From: Novosphingobium profundi
GTDB lineage: Bacteria; Pseudomonadota; Alphaproteobacteria; Sphingomonadales; Sphingomonadaceae
Reading direction: 5' to 3'
Length of the DNA stretch: 64,000 nucleotides
Assembly: GCF_018491765.1 (NCBI RefSeq)
Contig: NZ_JABWCU010000013.1
Coordinates: forward strand, 1 to 64,000
Below the pieces are notes generated by a model, which saw nothing but the letters and a program-made list of their open reading frames with translations, did not search any database and was not told the DNA's origin. This document shows, piece by piece, positions 53,985 to 62,590 of this stretch (position 1 is its first letter; the number at the start of each line of letters is the position of its first letter). The position numbers were made by a program, and so were the translations under genes.

Positions 53985-55976
53985 TTACTTCCCGTCGGCC
54001 AGCAGCGTCTGCTTCCAGAACGCGACGCTCGCCTCGAAGTAGTATTCCTCGTTTTCCTTCTTGTGGAATCCGTGGCCTTCGTTGGTGGCGTTGAGGAACC
54101 AGGCGGGCTGGCCATTGGCGTGCATCGCCTTGGTGATCTGCTCGCCTTCCGAGGGGGGAACGCGCGGGTCGTTGCCGCCCACCGCCACGAAAAGCGGGAT
54201 CTTGATCTTGTCGAGGTGGTTGAGCGGCGAGATCTCCTCAAGCTTCTTGCGCTGCTCGGGGATTGATTCGTTGCCGTATTCGGGACGACGCAGGTCACGG
54301 CGGTAGGACTGCGTGTTCTCAAGGAAGGTCACGAAATTGGTGATGCCCACGTAGCAGCTCGCGCTCCTCAGCTTGTCCGAGAAGTGCACCGCCGCCGCGT
54401 AGCACATGTAGCCGCCATAGCTCATGCCGTAGAGCGAGAAGCGGCTGGCATCGAGCGTGGGATCGGCCGCGAAGTGATCGAGGAAGGCACCCAGGTCCTT
54501 GACCGAATCCTCGCGCTTCCACGGGCCGTTGTCGAGGTTGACGAAGCGCTTGCCGAAGCCGTCCGAGCCGCGCACGTTGGGGAAGAACAGCGCAATCCCC
54601 AGCTCGTTGAGATAGTAGTTCTCCGAGCCGAGGAAGTCCGGGCGCGACTGGCCTTCGGGGCCGCCGTGGACGTCGAACAGCAAGGGGCGCTTGCCGGGGA
54701 ACTTGGCGGGGTCGGGGCGGTAGAGGAAGCCGGTCACGTTCTCGCCATCGAAGCTCTTGATCGTGACAAGCTGCGCCTGCGCGTTGCGCGCGGCATCAAG
54801 GCCACCGGTCTCGCTCAGCGTCCAGCGGGTAACCTTGAGCGTCTTGGGATCGACCGAGAAGGCATCACCCGGAACGCTTGCGGAGGAAAGCGAGAAGCCG
54901 ATCTCGCCCCACGGCGCGATCTGGATGGCGGGGCCGATCGCCCAGGGGATCACGCCCTGGGGCAGCGCGGAGACCTTGCGCACCGTGCCCGAGGGCAGAT
55001 CCATGACGTGCAGGACGCTGACGCCCGCTTCGTTGGTGGCATAGGCAAGGAACGAGCCGTCGGGTGCAAGCGCGTAGTCGCTCACGCTCCAGGCTTCCTT
55101 GGTGCGGGGGGTAAACGTGCCGGTCCTGGGGTCGAGCGTGCCCAGCTGCATGAAATCGCTGCCGCCCGCATCGCTCACGATCCAGATGGTGCCGTCGGCG
55201 GCCACGTTGGGATCGACCCACGAGGTGTCCGCCTTGGGGTCGGTCAGCGCCTTCATCGCGCCACTGGCAAGGTCGACGGTGTAGACGATCGATTTGTTGA
55301 TCGAGAGCCGGTTGACCGCGATCAGGCTCTTGCCGTCGGCGGTGAAGCCCGCGACCGTCCAGCCGCCACCGCTGACCTTGGCGACAAGACGGTCGGTCTT
55401 GGGATTGCGCGGGTCGACCGCGTAGATGTCCATGTCGGCGCCGTTGCGACGCGAGGACGTATAGCCCAGCAGCGTGCCCTTCGCATTCCAAGCGCCGATC
55501 CAGTTACGGCTCTTGCCGTCGGTGATGCGCTCGAGACGGCCGTCCTCGAGGCGGTAGAGCTGGTAGAATTCATCACCGCCATTGTCGCGCATGACGATGG
55601 TCAGGTGGTCGCTCGAAGGCGCGATCGAGCCCATCAGCACCGGTTCGGCGCCGAAGCTGATCTGCGTGCGGGTGGCGCCGGGCGCGCGCACGACATGGAG
55701 CTGGTTGGTGGTGCCGAAGCGGGTCTTGACCAGCATCGAGCGGTCCGAGGTGTTCCAGCCCAGGAAGTCGGCACGGCGCGCCTCGAGGTAGGGCTGCGTC
55801 GCCTTGACGAGGTCATCGGGAATCGCCGGCACATCCTGGGTGATGATCGCGGCCGGCTTCGCGGCATCCGCGAGGGCCGGGGCGCCGCTCAGCGCCAGCA
55901 GCGAGAGCGCCATGACGCCCGCGCCCGATACGGTGGAGGCAGTCGAGGCAAGGCGGGACAGGGACCGGGATTTCAT
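53985..55976 (-). CDS. S9 family peptidase (prolyl oligopeptidase/acylaminoacyl type)
   Basis: This 663-residue exported serine peptidase has a signal peptide (near ALADAA), a beta-propeller (about 45-400) and a catalytic domain. The nucleophile is S519 in GMSYGGYM; D603 (GGNDPRVPPSEG) and H635 (NEGHGF) complete the triad. It cleaves short peptides. It comes after the TonB receptor on the same strand, with a hairpin between them. Confidence 0.92.
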   Translation of the reverse strand: MKSRSLSRLASTASTVSGAGVMALSLLALSGAPALADAAKPAAIITQDVPAIPDDLVKATQPYLEARRADFLGWNTSDRSMLVKTRFGTTNQLHVVRAPGATRTQISFGAEPVLMGSIAPSSDHLTIVMRDNGGDEFYQLYRLEDGRLERITDGKSRNWIGAWNAKGTLLGYTSSRRNGADMDIYAVDPRNPKTDRLVAKVSGGGWTVAGFTADGKSLIAVNRLSINKSIVYTVDLASGAMKALTDPKADTSWVDPNVAADGTIWIVSDAGGSDFMQLGTLDPRTGTFTPRTKEAWSVSDYALAPDGSFLAYATNEAGVSVLHVMDLPSGTVRKVSALPQGVIPWAIGPAIQIAPWGEIGFSLSSASVPGDAFSVDPKTLKVTRWTLSETGGLDAARNAQAQLVTIKSFDGENVTGFLYRPDPAKFPGKRPLLFDVHGGPEGQSRPDFLGSENYYLNELGIALFFPNVRGSDGFGKRFVNLDNGPWKREDSVKDLGAFLDHFAADPTLDASRFSLYGMSYGGYMCYAAAVHFSDKLRSASCYVGITNFVTFLENTQSYRRDLRRPEYGNESIPEQRKKLEEISPLNHLDKIKIPLFVAVGGNDPRVPPSEGEQITKAMHANGQPAWFLNATNEGHGFHKKENEEYYFEASVAFWKQTLLADGK

Positions 55977-56050
55977 GATGGTTTCCTCGGATAACAGGCT
56001 GGGAATAAACGGAAGGGCCAGGTCTGAAAAGGGCCTGGCGCGACCGCCCT

Positions 56051-56084
56051 GCCCGGAATTGCAGCGAAGGCTGCAACACCGGGC
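56051..56084 (-). other. Intercistronic hairpin between the TonB receptor and S9 genes
   Basis: A 6-bp outer and a 5-bp inner stem (GCCCGG...CCGGGC around TGCAG...CTGCA). Without a T run it may attenuate or protect the receptor mRNA rather than fully terminate. Confidence 0.4.
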
Positions 56085-56112
56085 CGGACGGCCGCGCCAG
56101 AATTCGACAGGA

Positions 56113-58812
56113 TCAGAACTTGACGCGTGCGCCGACGGTTATGAAGCGGCCGATCACGTCATAGTACGGGGAATAAAGCGACCCGTAGGGCGGATCCTTG
56201 TCGAACAGGTTGGAGGCATCGATCGTGAACTCCATGCCCGGACCGCTTTGCGTCGGGACCGCGAAGCGCAGCTGCGCGTCGAAGTACGTGTAGGCCGGGA
56301 TGTGGTTGTTCGAGATGGTCAGCGTCGAGTTGTACTCGCCGGGCGAGATGTAGCGCGCGCGGATCAGGCCCGAGACCGACTTGCTCTCGTAACCAACCGA
56401 GGCGTTGACGCGCCACTTGGGTACGCCCAGGCCAAACGAATAGCCCTGCGAACGGACGTATTCGGTGGTCGAATTGCCGTCGTTGGCGGTCAGGCTGTCG
56501 ACCCAGGTGCCCTTCACGTTGAAGTGAAGCTGGCCATCGCTGTCCGCACCCAGTTCGTCGAGCGGCAGCACGTAGTCGAGCGCGCCGTCGATGCCGTTGG
56601 TCTTGTAGTTCGCCAGATTGACGTAGCCCGACACCGTGCGGGTGATCGTGCCCGAAGCGTCCCGCTCGACATTGGCGCACAGCGCGGTGTTGCCGTTGTA
56701 GCAGTAATTCACCAGGTTTTGCGCCGCGATCGTGGTGATCAGATCGTCGATGTTGATGTCGTAGTAGTCGAGGCTGAGGTTGAGGCGCGGGATCGCCGGC
56801 GGGTTGTAGGTTGCGCCGAAGGTCCAGGTGTCGGCCTTCTCGGGCGTAAGGTCGGGGTTGCCGCCGCCGTTCGAGAGGACGTACTCGGTCGCACCGGTCC
56901 AGGGGTTCTGGATGTTGTTGTAGCCGGTGGTCTGCTGCGTGTAGAGTTCGGTCAGGTTGGCCGAGCGGATGTCACGCGAACGGGTCACGCGGCCCACGAA
57001 GCCGGGGAAGAACTCGTTGGTAGCGCCCAGCTTCCACGACCAGATCGAACCGGTGGTGGAATAGTGCGAGACGCGCACCGCGCCGTTGACGTTGAGGCGC
57101 TGCAGCAGCGGGGTGTTGTAGACCAGCGGCACGGCCACTTCGAGGAAGCCCTCGGTCACCGTGTAGCCACCCGACATCGCCGAGAAGCTGAAGGTGCGGA
57201 AGGCCTTGGCCGCATCGAGTTCACCCACGGTCTGCTTGACCGATTCGTGGCGCGCCTCAGCACCGATCGAGAACGAGACGTCGCCGGCCGGCAGCGAGAC
57301 CGGCTCGCCGCGCAGGCTGACGCCGCCGACGTCGAGCTTGGTGGTCGAGCGCATCTGCGGCGTACCCGTCACGTAGTCGATCGCGTCCTGCGAAGGCGAG
57401 CCTTCGCCGAACAGGTTGACCGGCACGCAGTCGCTGGTGGGATCGGTCAGCGCCACGCGGCACACCACGTTGCCCGAAGCGTCGGTCACCGCGTCGATCG
57501 CGTTGGCGAAGTTCGAAGTCAGCAGGAAGCCCGGGGTCTTGATGTTGTTCTGGTAGGCGCCGTGGCTGTAATAGGCGCTCCAGCGGAAGCCGTTCGCCAA
57601 GGTGCCGTCGAAAGCCAGCGTGCCCTGCGTCGACTTGCGTTCGAAATCGATGCGCGAGTAGGACAGGTCGTTGTTGTAGCGGCCCATGTAGAACCCGCTC
57701 TCGCCCGCGGCGGCCAGCGTGTCCTTGATGTCCTGCGAGAGGTAGGCGTTGTCGGCGTTGATGTAGATGCTCGAGCTGGTCGCGCTGCCCTGCACGTTGT
57801 CGCCGAACCAGGTGTAGTTGTTCCACATGCGCGAGTGGCGCAGTTCGGCGGTCATCTTGATGTCGGACGTGAGCTCGTAGGTGAGCGCGGCCATCGCGGC
57901 GTAGCGCTTCTGCGGGGTCACCAGCGGGCTGTTGTCGTCGTTCGAGGGGCCTTCGCCGCCCGCCGAATAGTTGCCCGAAACCGCATCGCCGTAGTCGTAG
58001 GCGCGCAGCGAACCGTCGGAGTTGAACGCCTGGCCAGCCAGCACACCCGAGGTGATGAGGCCGCCGTAGGCCATGTTGGCGTAGCCGACGTCGGGGGTCA
58101 TCGTGCCGTTGAACACGGCCCAGCGGCCGATGTTGGGACGGCTCGTCTTGGGGATCACGCCTTCGCTGTCGTAGTACTCGCCGCCGATCACGAAGTGGCC
58201 ACGGCCGCCCGCGAACGAGGTGCCGTACTTGGCATCGAAGCGGCGGGTGAAATCATCGCCATAGCTCGAGATGCCGGCCGAACCACCCGCCTCGAAGCCT
58301 TCGTAATCGGTATCGACGATGAGGTTGACGACACCGGCAACCGCGCCCGAACCCCAGGCCGCCGAGGCGCCGCCGGTGACGACGTCGAGGCCCTTGAGCA
58401 TGTTGCTGGGAACCGCGTTGAGATCGTTCTCGCTCGAGAAGCGGCGGCCGTCCATGAGCACCAGCGTGTGGCTGACGCCCAGGCCACGCAAGTCGACCGG
58501 GGCCTGGCCCGCGCCGGTGTTGGTGCCGGTGGTCTGCGCCGAGGTAGTGGCGCGGAACTGCGGCATGTCGTTGAGCGCCGCCGCGACGTTGGCGCGGACA
58601 CCGACGGTCAGTTCCTGGCTGTCGAGGCGCATGGTCGGCGTGGGAGCATCGAAGCCCTTCGCGTCGATGCGCGAGCTCGAGACGATGATCTCGCTGCCGG
58701 CGTCGCTGTCCTGGGCGCTTGCATCATCCTGGGCGTGCGCGACGCTGGTGAGCGCCATCGCGGCGGCCAGGACACTGACGCCACCCGAAAGGCGGCTGCG
58801 AACTGAATTCAT
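56113..58812 (-). CDS. TonB-dependent outer membrane receptor
   Basis: This 899-residue protein has a signal peptide (VSVLAAAMALTSVAHAQ), a TonB-box-like segment (EIIVSSSR), a plug domain (LNDMPQFRATTS, VDLRGLGVSHTLVLMDGRR) and a beta-barrel that ends in phenylalanine (VGARVKF). The ATG at 58812 matches a normal receptor start. It imports a large or scarce substrate; the peptidases encoded downstream suggest peptides. No SusD-like partner exists. Two palindromes lie upstream. Confidence 0.93.
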   Translation of the reverse strand: MNSVRSRLSGGVSVLAAAMALTSVAHAQDDASAQDSDAGSEIIVSSSRIDAKGFDAPTPTMRLDSQELTVGVRANVAAALNDMPQFRATTSAQTTGTNTGAGQAPVDLRGLGVSHTLVLMDGRRFSSENDLNAVPSNMLKGLDVVTGGASAAWGSGAVAGVVNLIVDTDYEGFEAGGSAGISSYGDDFTRRFDAKYGTSFAGGRGHFVIGGEYYDSEGVIPKTSRPNIGRWAVFNGTMTPDVGYANMAYGGLITSGVLAGQAFNSDGSLRAYDYGDAVSGNYSAGGEGPSNDDNSPLVTPQKRYAAMAALTYELTSDIKMTAELRHSRMWNNYTWFGDNVQGSATSSSIYINADNAYLSQDIKDTLAAAGESGFYMGRYNNDLSYSRIDFERKSTQGTLAFDGTLANGFRWSAYYSHGAYQNNIKTPGFLLTSNFANAIDAVTDASGNVVCRVALTDPTSDCVPVNLFGEGSPSQDAIDYVTGTPQMRSTTKLDVGGVSLRGEPVSLPAGDVSFSIGAEARHESVKQTVGELDAAKAFRTFSFSAMSGGYTVTEGFLEVAVPLVYNTPLLQRLNVNGAVRVSHYSTTGSIWSWKLGATNEFFPGFVGRVTRSRDIRSANLTELYTQQTTGYNNIQNPWTGATEYVLSNGGGNPDLTPEKADTWTFGATYNPPAIPRLNLSLDYYDINIDDLITTIAAQNLVNYCYNGNTALCANVERDASGTITRTVSGYVNLANYKTNGIDGALDYVLPLDELGADSDGQLHFNVKGTWVDSLTANDGNSTTEYVRSQGYSFGLGVPKWRVNASVGYESKSVSGLIRARYISPGEYNSTLTISNNHIPAYTYFDAQLRFAVPTQSGPGMEFTIDASNLFDKDPPYGSLYSPYYDVIGRFITVGARVKF

Positions 58813-58971
58813 TTTGAGACCCCGTTTTTGCCGTGATTTGCCCGCACGGCCAAAGTGTGAACCCCTCCCACCCGGATTGCGCCCAAGCGCCATCGCCACG
58901 CCGGCCGAAGGGGGCAGCGCCACGATGAAATCTGTTCGCAATGAAACCGGAACCTGAAATTATCGACTTGT

Positions 58972-59029
58972 TTTGTTACAGCGAATGTAACAAATGCGAA
59001 CATTGTTACCAATAGCATTGCTTTGGTAA
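58972..59029 (-). promoter_or_regulatory. Two operator-like palindromes upstream of the TonB receptor gene
   Basis: A perfect 9-bp dyad (TTTGTTACA / TGTAACAAA, 58972-58994, 5-base spacer) and a second pair (TTACCAA 59006-59012 / TTGGTAA 59023-59029) occupy the AT-rich gap between dgcA-type gene and the receptor. GATAAT just below could be a -10 element. The binding protein is unknown. Confidence 0.55.
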
Positions 59030-59043
59030 TATATAAGTCTGGC

Positions 59044-60078
59044 TTATGGGGCGCTGTGCCCGCCGCGCCCCCACTCAAGGCCGACCGGCGCACGCCACAA
59101 TCCGTTCTCAAGCACGCATCCGCCAGGGCGATCCTGCGCCAGCCACAGCGGACCATCGAGATCGACGAAGCGGCTGCGCCGGGCGATCGGCCAGGCCGCC
59201 GCCACCGAGAGCGAGGAGCACAGCATGCAACCGGTCATGACCCCCATCCCCGCCGCCTGGGCCGCATCGGCCAGCGCCCAGGCACCGGTCAGCCCGCCCG
59301 ACTTGTCGAGCTTGATCGTGACGTAGTCGTAGAGCGCGGCAAGGCGCGGAACGTCGCGCGCCTCGTGCGCGGATTCGTCGGCCGCCAGCGGCACCGGAGA
59401 GCCGAGCCCGGCCAGCGCCTCGTCCTTGCCCGCCGGCAGCGGCTGCTCGAGCAGCGCGACGCGTGCCGCGCCGAGCGCGGGAAGCGCCGTCTCGAGCGTG
59501 CGCATATCCCAACTTTCGTTGGCATCGGCAATCAGCACCGCGTCCGGCGCCGCCTCGCGAATGGCGGTAACCCGTTCGGTGACGAGCCTGCCGTCGAGCT
59601 TGATCTTGAGCAGAGGCGCGGGCCACCCGGCAGGCCGATCCGCGGCGATTTCGTGCGCCCGCGCAGCCATCGCACCCGGTGTGTCGATCCCCAGCGTCAC
59701 GGCGGTGACGACGCCACCTGCGGGATCTCCGCCAGCGCCCAGACGGGCGGCAACGGGCACGCCCGTCAGCTTCGCCTCGAGGTCCCAAAGCGCGCAATCG
59801 ATCGCGTTGCGTGCCGCGCCAGGTGCCATGATCGTGGCCAGTTCCGCGCGCGTGACGCCGGCCTCGATGCGCGGACGCAACGCCTCGATCTGCGCCAGCA
59901 CCGAGTCCGGGCTCTCGTCGTAGCGCGCCGAAGGCGCGCCCTCGCCCCAACCGCGTACGCCCTGGGCGTGCAACGTCACCGTGACGAGCGTGATCGCCTC
60001 GCGCGTCCCGCGGGCGATGACGAAGGGCCGGGCGAGACGAAAGCGCGTGGCCTGCGCCTCGAGCCGGCAGCCGATCAC
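59044..60078 (-). CDS. dgcA: Enolase-superfamily racemase/dipeptide epimerase, DgcA type
   Basis: This 344-residue enzyme is of the muconate-lactonizing/dipeptide epimerase branch: catalytic lysines in LKIKLDGR and IKLDKSGG, metal ligands in DANESWD, LLEQPLP and AADES. Alone it would read as an L-Ala-D/L-Glu epimerase. Next to a DUF1611 gene it fits the DgcA protein of the DgcN-DgcA D-glutamate pathway described in marine proteobacteria, an N-acetyl-D-glutamate racemase. It overlaps the DUF1611 gene by four bases (GTGA). Confidence 0.82.
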   Translation of the reverse strand: MIGCRLEAQATRFRLARPFVIARGTREAITLVTVTLHAQGVRGWGEGAPSARYDESPDSVLAQIEALRPRIEAGVTRAELATIMAPGAARNAIDCALWDLEAKLTGVPVAARLGAGGDPAGGVVTAVTLGIDTPGAMAARAHEIAADRPAGWPAPLLKIKLDGRLVTERVTAIREAAPDAVLIADANESWDMRTLETALPALGAARVALLEQPLPAGKDEALAGLGSPVPLAADESAHEARDVPRLAALYDYVTIKLDKSGGLTGAWALADAAQAAGMGVMTGCMLCSSLSVAAAWPIARRSRFVDLDGPLWLAQDRPGGCVLENGLWRAPVGLEWGRGGHSAP

Positions 60079-61103
60079 GCGAAGCGCGCCGCGATCCGCT
60101 CGACGATCGGATCGACGCCGGTCACCGCCGGATCGATGCAAGGCAGGCCCAGGTCCGCCTCGATCTGACCACGCAGCGCCGCCGCCTGGTCCGGATCGAG
60201 CGCCGATCCGTTGATCGAGATGCCCACCGCCTCGACCGATGGGCTGGTCAGGCGCGCACAGCGCAGGTTTTCCTCGAGGCACGCGGCGATGTCGGGAACC
60301 GGCATATGCGGCAGCCCGCGCATGTGCGGACGCGAGGGATCGTGGCACAGCACCAGCGCGTCGGGCTGGGCGCCGTGCAGCAGCCCGAGCGAGACCCCGG
60401 CAAAGGACGGGTTGAACAAGGAGCCCTGCCCCTCGATCACGTCCCAGCCCGCATCCTCGCGCGCGGGCGAGAGCGCCTCGGCCGCACCGGAAATGAAGTC
60501 GGCGATGACCGAATCGACGACGATGCCCTCGCCCGCAATCAGGAGGCCTGTCTGGCCCGTGGCGCGAAAGCGTGCCTCCAGGCCCCTTTCGCGCATGCCC
60601 GCCACGAGGTGGAGCGAGGTGAACATCTTGCCCACCGCACAATCGGTTCCGACCGTCAGCAGACGGCGCCCGGCCCGGGGCGCGCCGGTCCCGACCTTGA
60701 GGTCCGCAGGCGCGGCGCGTACGTCGATGAGCTTGCGCCCAAGGGCGGCTGCGCGTTCGCGCAGACGCGGATCGGCATCGAGGCGCTGGTGCAGGCCCGA
60801 GACGATGTCGAGCCCGGCCTCGAGCGCGGCGAGAGCCTCGGGGATCATCGCGTCCTCGAGACGGCCACCGCTCGTCGCGACGCCCAGAACCAGCGCCTTC
60901 GCACCGGCGGCGGCGGCTTGCTCGACGCTCATGCGCGGCAGGCCCAGAGTGAGCGGACAGGTGTCCTGGCGCAACTCGCCAAGGCAATCGTGCGGCCTGA
61001 ACAGCGCCAGGCCGCGCGATGTCTTCACATCGAGCGGATTGCGCTTGTCGCCGAGATAGAGAAGGAAAGGTCCTTCGAGTGTGATCCGTGTGGCCCGCGT
61101 CAT
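60075..61103 (-). CDS. dgcN: DUF1611 protein, D-glutamate N-acetyltransferase DgcN type
   Basis: This 342-residue protein is a complete DUF1611 member with a P-loop-like segment (LTVGTDCAVGKMFTSLHLV) and DWIGQGS-like variants (VIEGQGSLFNPSFAGVSLGL). Such proteins are annotated as DgcN, which N-acetylates D-glutamate before it is racemised by DgcA. The downstream dgcA-type gene overlaps by four bases and a LysR gene lies just upstream, matching the dgcR-dgcN-dgcA arrangement. Function is by analogy. Confidence 0.82.
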   Translation of the reverse strand: MTRATRITLEGPFLLYLGDKRNPLDVKTSRGLALFRPHDCLGELRQDTCPLTLGLPRMSVEQAAAAGAKALVLGVATSGGRLEDAMIPEALAALEAGLDIVSGLHQRLDADPRLRERAAALGRKLIDVRAAPADLKVGTGAPRAGRRLLTVGTDCAVGKMFTSLHLVAGMRERGLEARFRATGQTGLLIAGEGIVVDSVIADFISGAAEALSPAREDAGWDVIEGQGSLFNPSFAGVSLGLLHGAQPDALVLCHDPSRPHMRGLPHMPVPDIAACLEENLRCARLTSPSVEAVGISINGSALDPDQAAALRGQIEADLGLPCIDPAVTGVDPIVERIAARFA

Positions 61104-61158
61104 GGAGGTGCGCTAGCACAAGTCGCCCCGCCACTCCCCATAGCGAGCCGGCGGCAGA

Positions 61159-62055
61159 TTATAAGATTGGGTTATGGGCCGCGAGCTGCTCGCGCAGATA
61201 GTCGAGGAAGTCGAGCGCCACGCGCGCGGGCGGGGACGTCTCCAGGTAAGCCGCGTGGATGCGGTAGCGCTGCGCCGGCGCAAGCGGCCGCGCCGCCAGC
61301 CCCGGCCGCAGCATCGCGCGCGCGGTGTGCTCGTCGACGATCGTCATGCCCAATCCCGAAGCGGCAAGCGCCGCGGCGATCGAAAACGTGCGCGAGGCGC
61401 CAACGACTTCGGGCGAGACGTCACGCGCGGCGAATTCGACGGCGATCGCGCGGCCTTGCGGCCCGCTCTCGTTGGTCGAGACGTAGCGCCGGTCGGTCAG
61501 GTGCTCGAGCGGCAGCGGCGAAGGCGCCTCGGGCATATCCTCCTCGCGGTAGAACGCACACATCTGCGCATCGCCCAATACCGTGCTCGCCACCGGCGTC
61601 TCGCGCGGCAGCGAATAGCAGATGACGAGGTCGGTCTGCCGCTCGTAAAGCTTCACCGCCATGTCGTCATGGTGCACGGTGTGCAGCTCGATCGAGATTC
61701 CCTCGCGCTGCGCGAGGAAGCCGGTGACCGCTCGGGGCAGCAGCTCCATGCCGAGCGAGGGCAGCGTCGAGACGCGCAGCGCCGTACCCCGGCCCTTGCG
61801 GATGTTGCGCGCGGTCTCGCGAAATCGGTAGACCTGTCCCTGGATGTCCTCGGCCTGCGCGAAGAGCGCGTGCGCATCGGCGGTGGCGACCAGCCGACCG
61901 CGCACCCTGTCGAACAGCGCGAAGCCGAGCTGGTCCTCGGTATGGCGCAGCAGGCTGGTGACCGCCGGCTGCGAGACATTGAGCTGGCGCGCCGCCGCGC
62001 TGATCGATCCGGTCGCGTAGACCGCGTGAAAGACCTCTATTTGGCGCAGCTTCAT
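61159..62055 (-). CDS. LysR family regulator, candidate DgcR
   Basis: This 298-residue regulator has the LysR helix-turn-helix at the N terminus (MKLRQIEVFHAVYATGSISA, QPAVTSLLRHTEDQLGFALF) and a complete effector domain. It lies 55 bases upstream of the dgcN-type gene on the same strand, whereas most LysR genes diverge from their target. In the described pathway a LysR protein, DgcR, responds to D-glutamate; this gene is the natural candidate. It may also control the receptor and peptidases. Confidence 0.85.
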   Translation of the reverse strand: MKLRQIEVFHAVYATGSISAAARQLNVSQPAVTSLLRHTEDQLGFALFDRVRGRLVATADAHALFAQAEDIQGQVYRFRETARNIRKGRGTALRVSTLPSLGMELLPRAVTGFLAQREGISIELHTVHHDDMAVKLYERQTDLVICYSLPRETPVASTVLGDAQMCAFYREEDMPEAPSPLPLEHLTDRRYVSTNESGPQGRAIAVEFAARDVSPEVVGASRTFSIAAALAASGLGMTIVDEHTARAMLRPGLAARPLAPAQRYRIHAAYLETSPPARVALDFLDYLREQLAAHNPIL

Positions 62056-62334
62056 ACCCGCGCATTAGGACCACAACCCGAGCCTCGCAACCACGCGCCA
62101 TCCGATTGTTCGCGATGCGGGTTACAGAAGGCGCACAAAGAGGCGGATCAGCGCTTACCGCTCGCGCGCGATTGAATGGCCCCTGGATTGCTGGACGCCT
62201 TCCATCCCAATTTTGGTGAAGATGACCGCCGATGCGCTGCAATCTGCTTCATAGGCCCCGCTAGCGTAGGTTGCCACTGGATTGCTAAGATGTACGATAT
62301 CCGTACGAAATTCGACATAAGTCATTGATAAATA

Positions 62335-62410
62335 TGGTGGGCGGTGAGGGGCTCGAACCCCCGACCCTCTCGGTGTAAACGAGATGCTCTACCAACTGAG
62401 CTAACCGCCC
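62335..62410 (-). tRNA. tRNA-Val (anticodon UAC)
   Basis: On the minus strand a 76-nt cloverleaf folds with acceptor GGGCGGT/ACCGCCC, D-arm TAGCTCAGTTGGTAGAGCA, anticodon loop TTTACAC (UAC, reads GUA and GUG) and T-loop GTTCGAGCC. CCA is encoded. Confidence 0.95.
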
Positions 62411-62590
62411 GCAGGCGCGCACACGCGCCGCAGATGCGCGCCCAATACGTGATTTGGCGGCGGCGTCAACCTGTCTCGCGTGGCAAGGTGTGCGTTCGAG
62501 TGCCGTTCGGGCGGCAGAAAGGTTCTCCACGGTATCGGTTGCGCCAGGGTGGTGCGCAGGCGCGCCCGTTGGTGTAACTGTGGCGAGGCC

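Noticed and set aside
55804..58806. 1000-residue plus-strand open frame
   Set aside because: It lies opposite the TonB receptor gene, whose signal peptide, plug and barrel are clearly coding.
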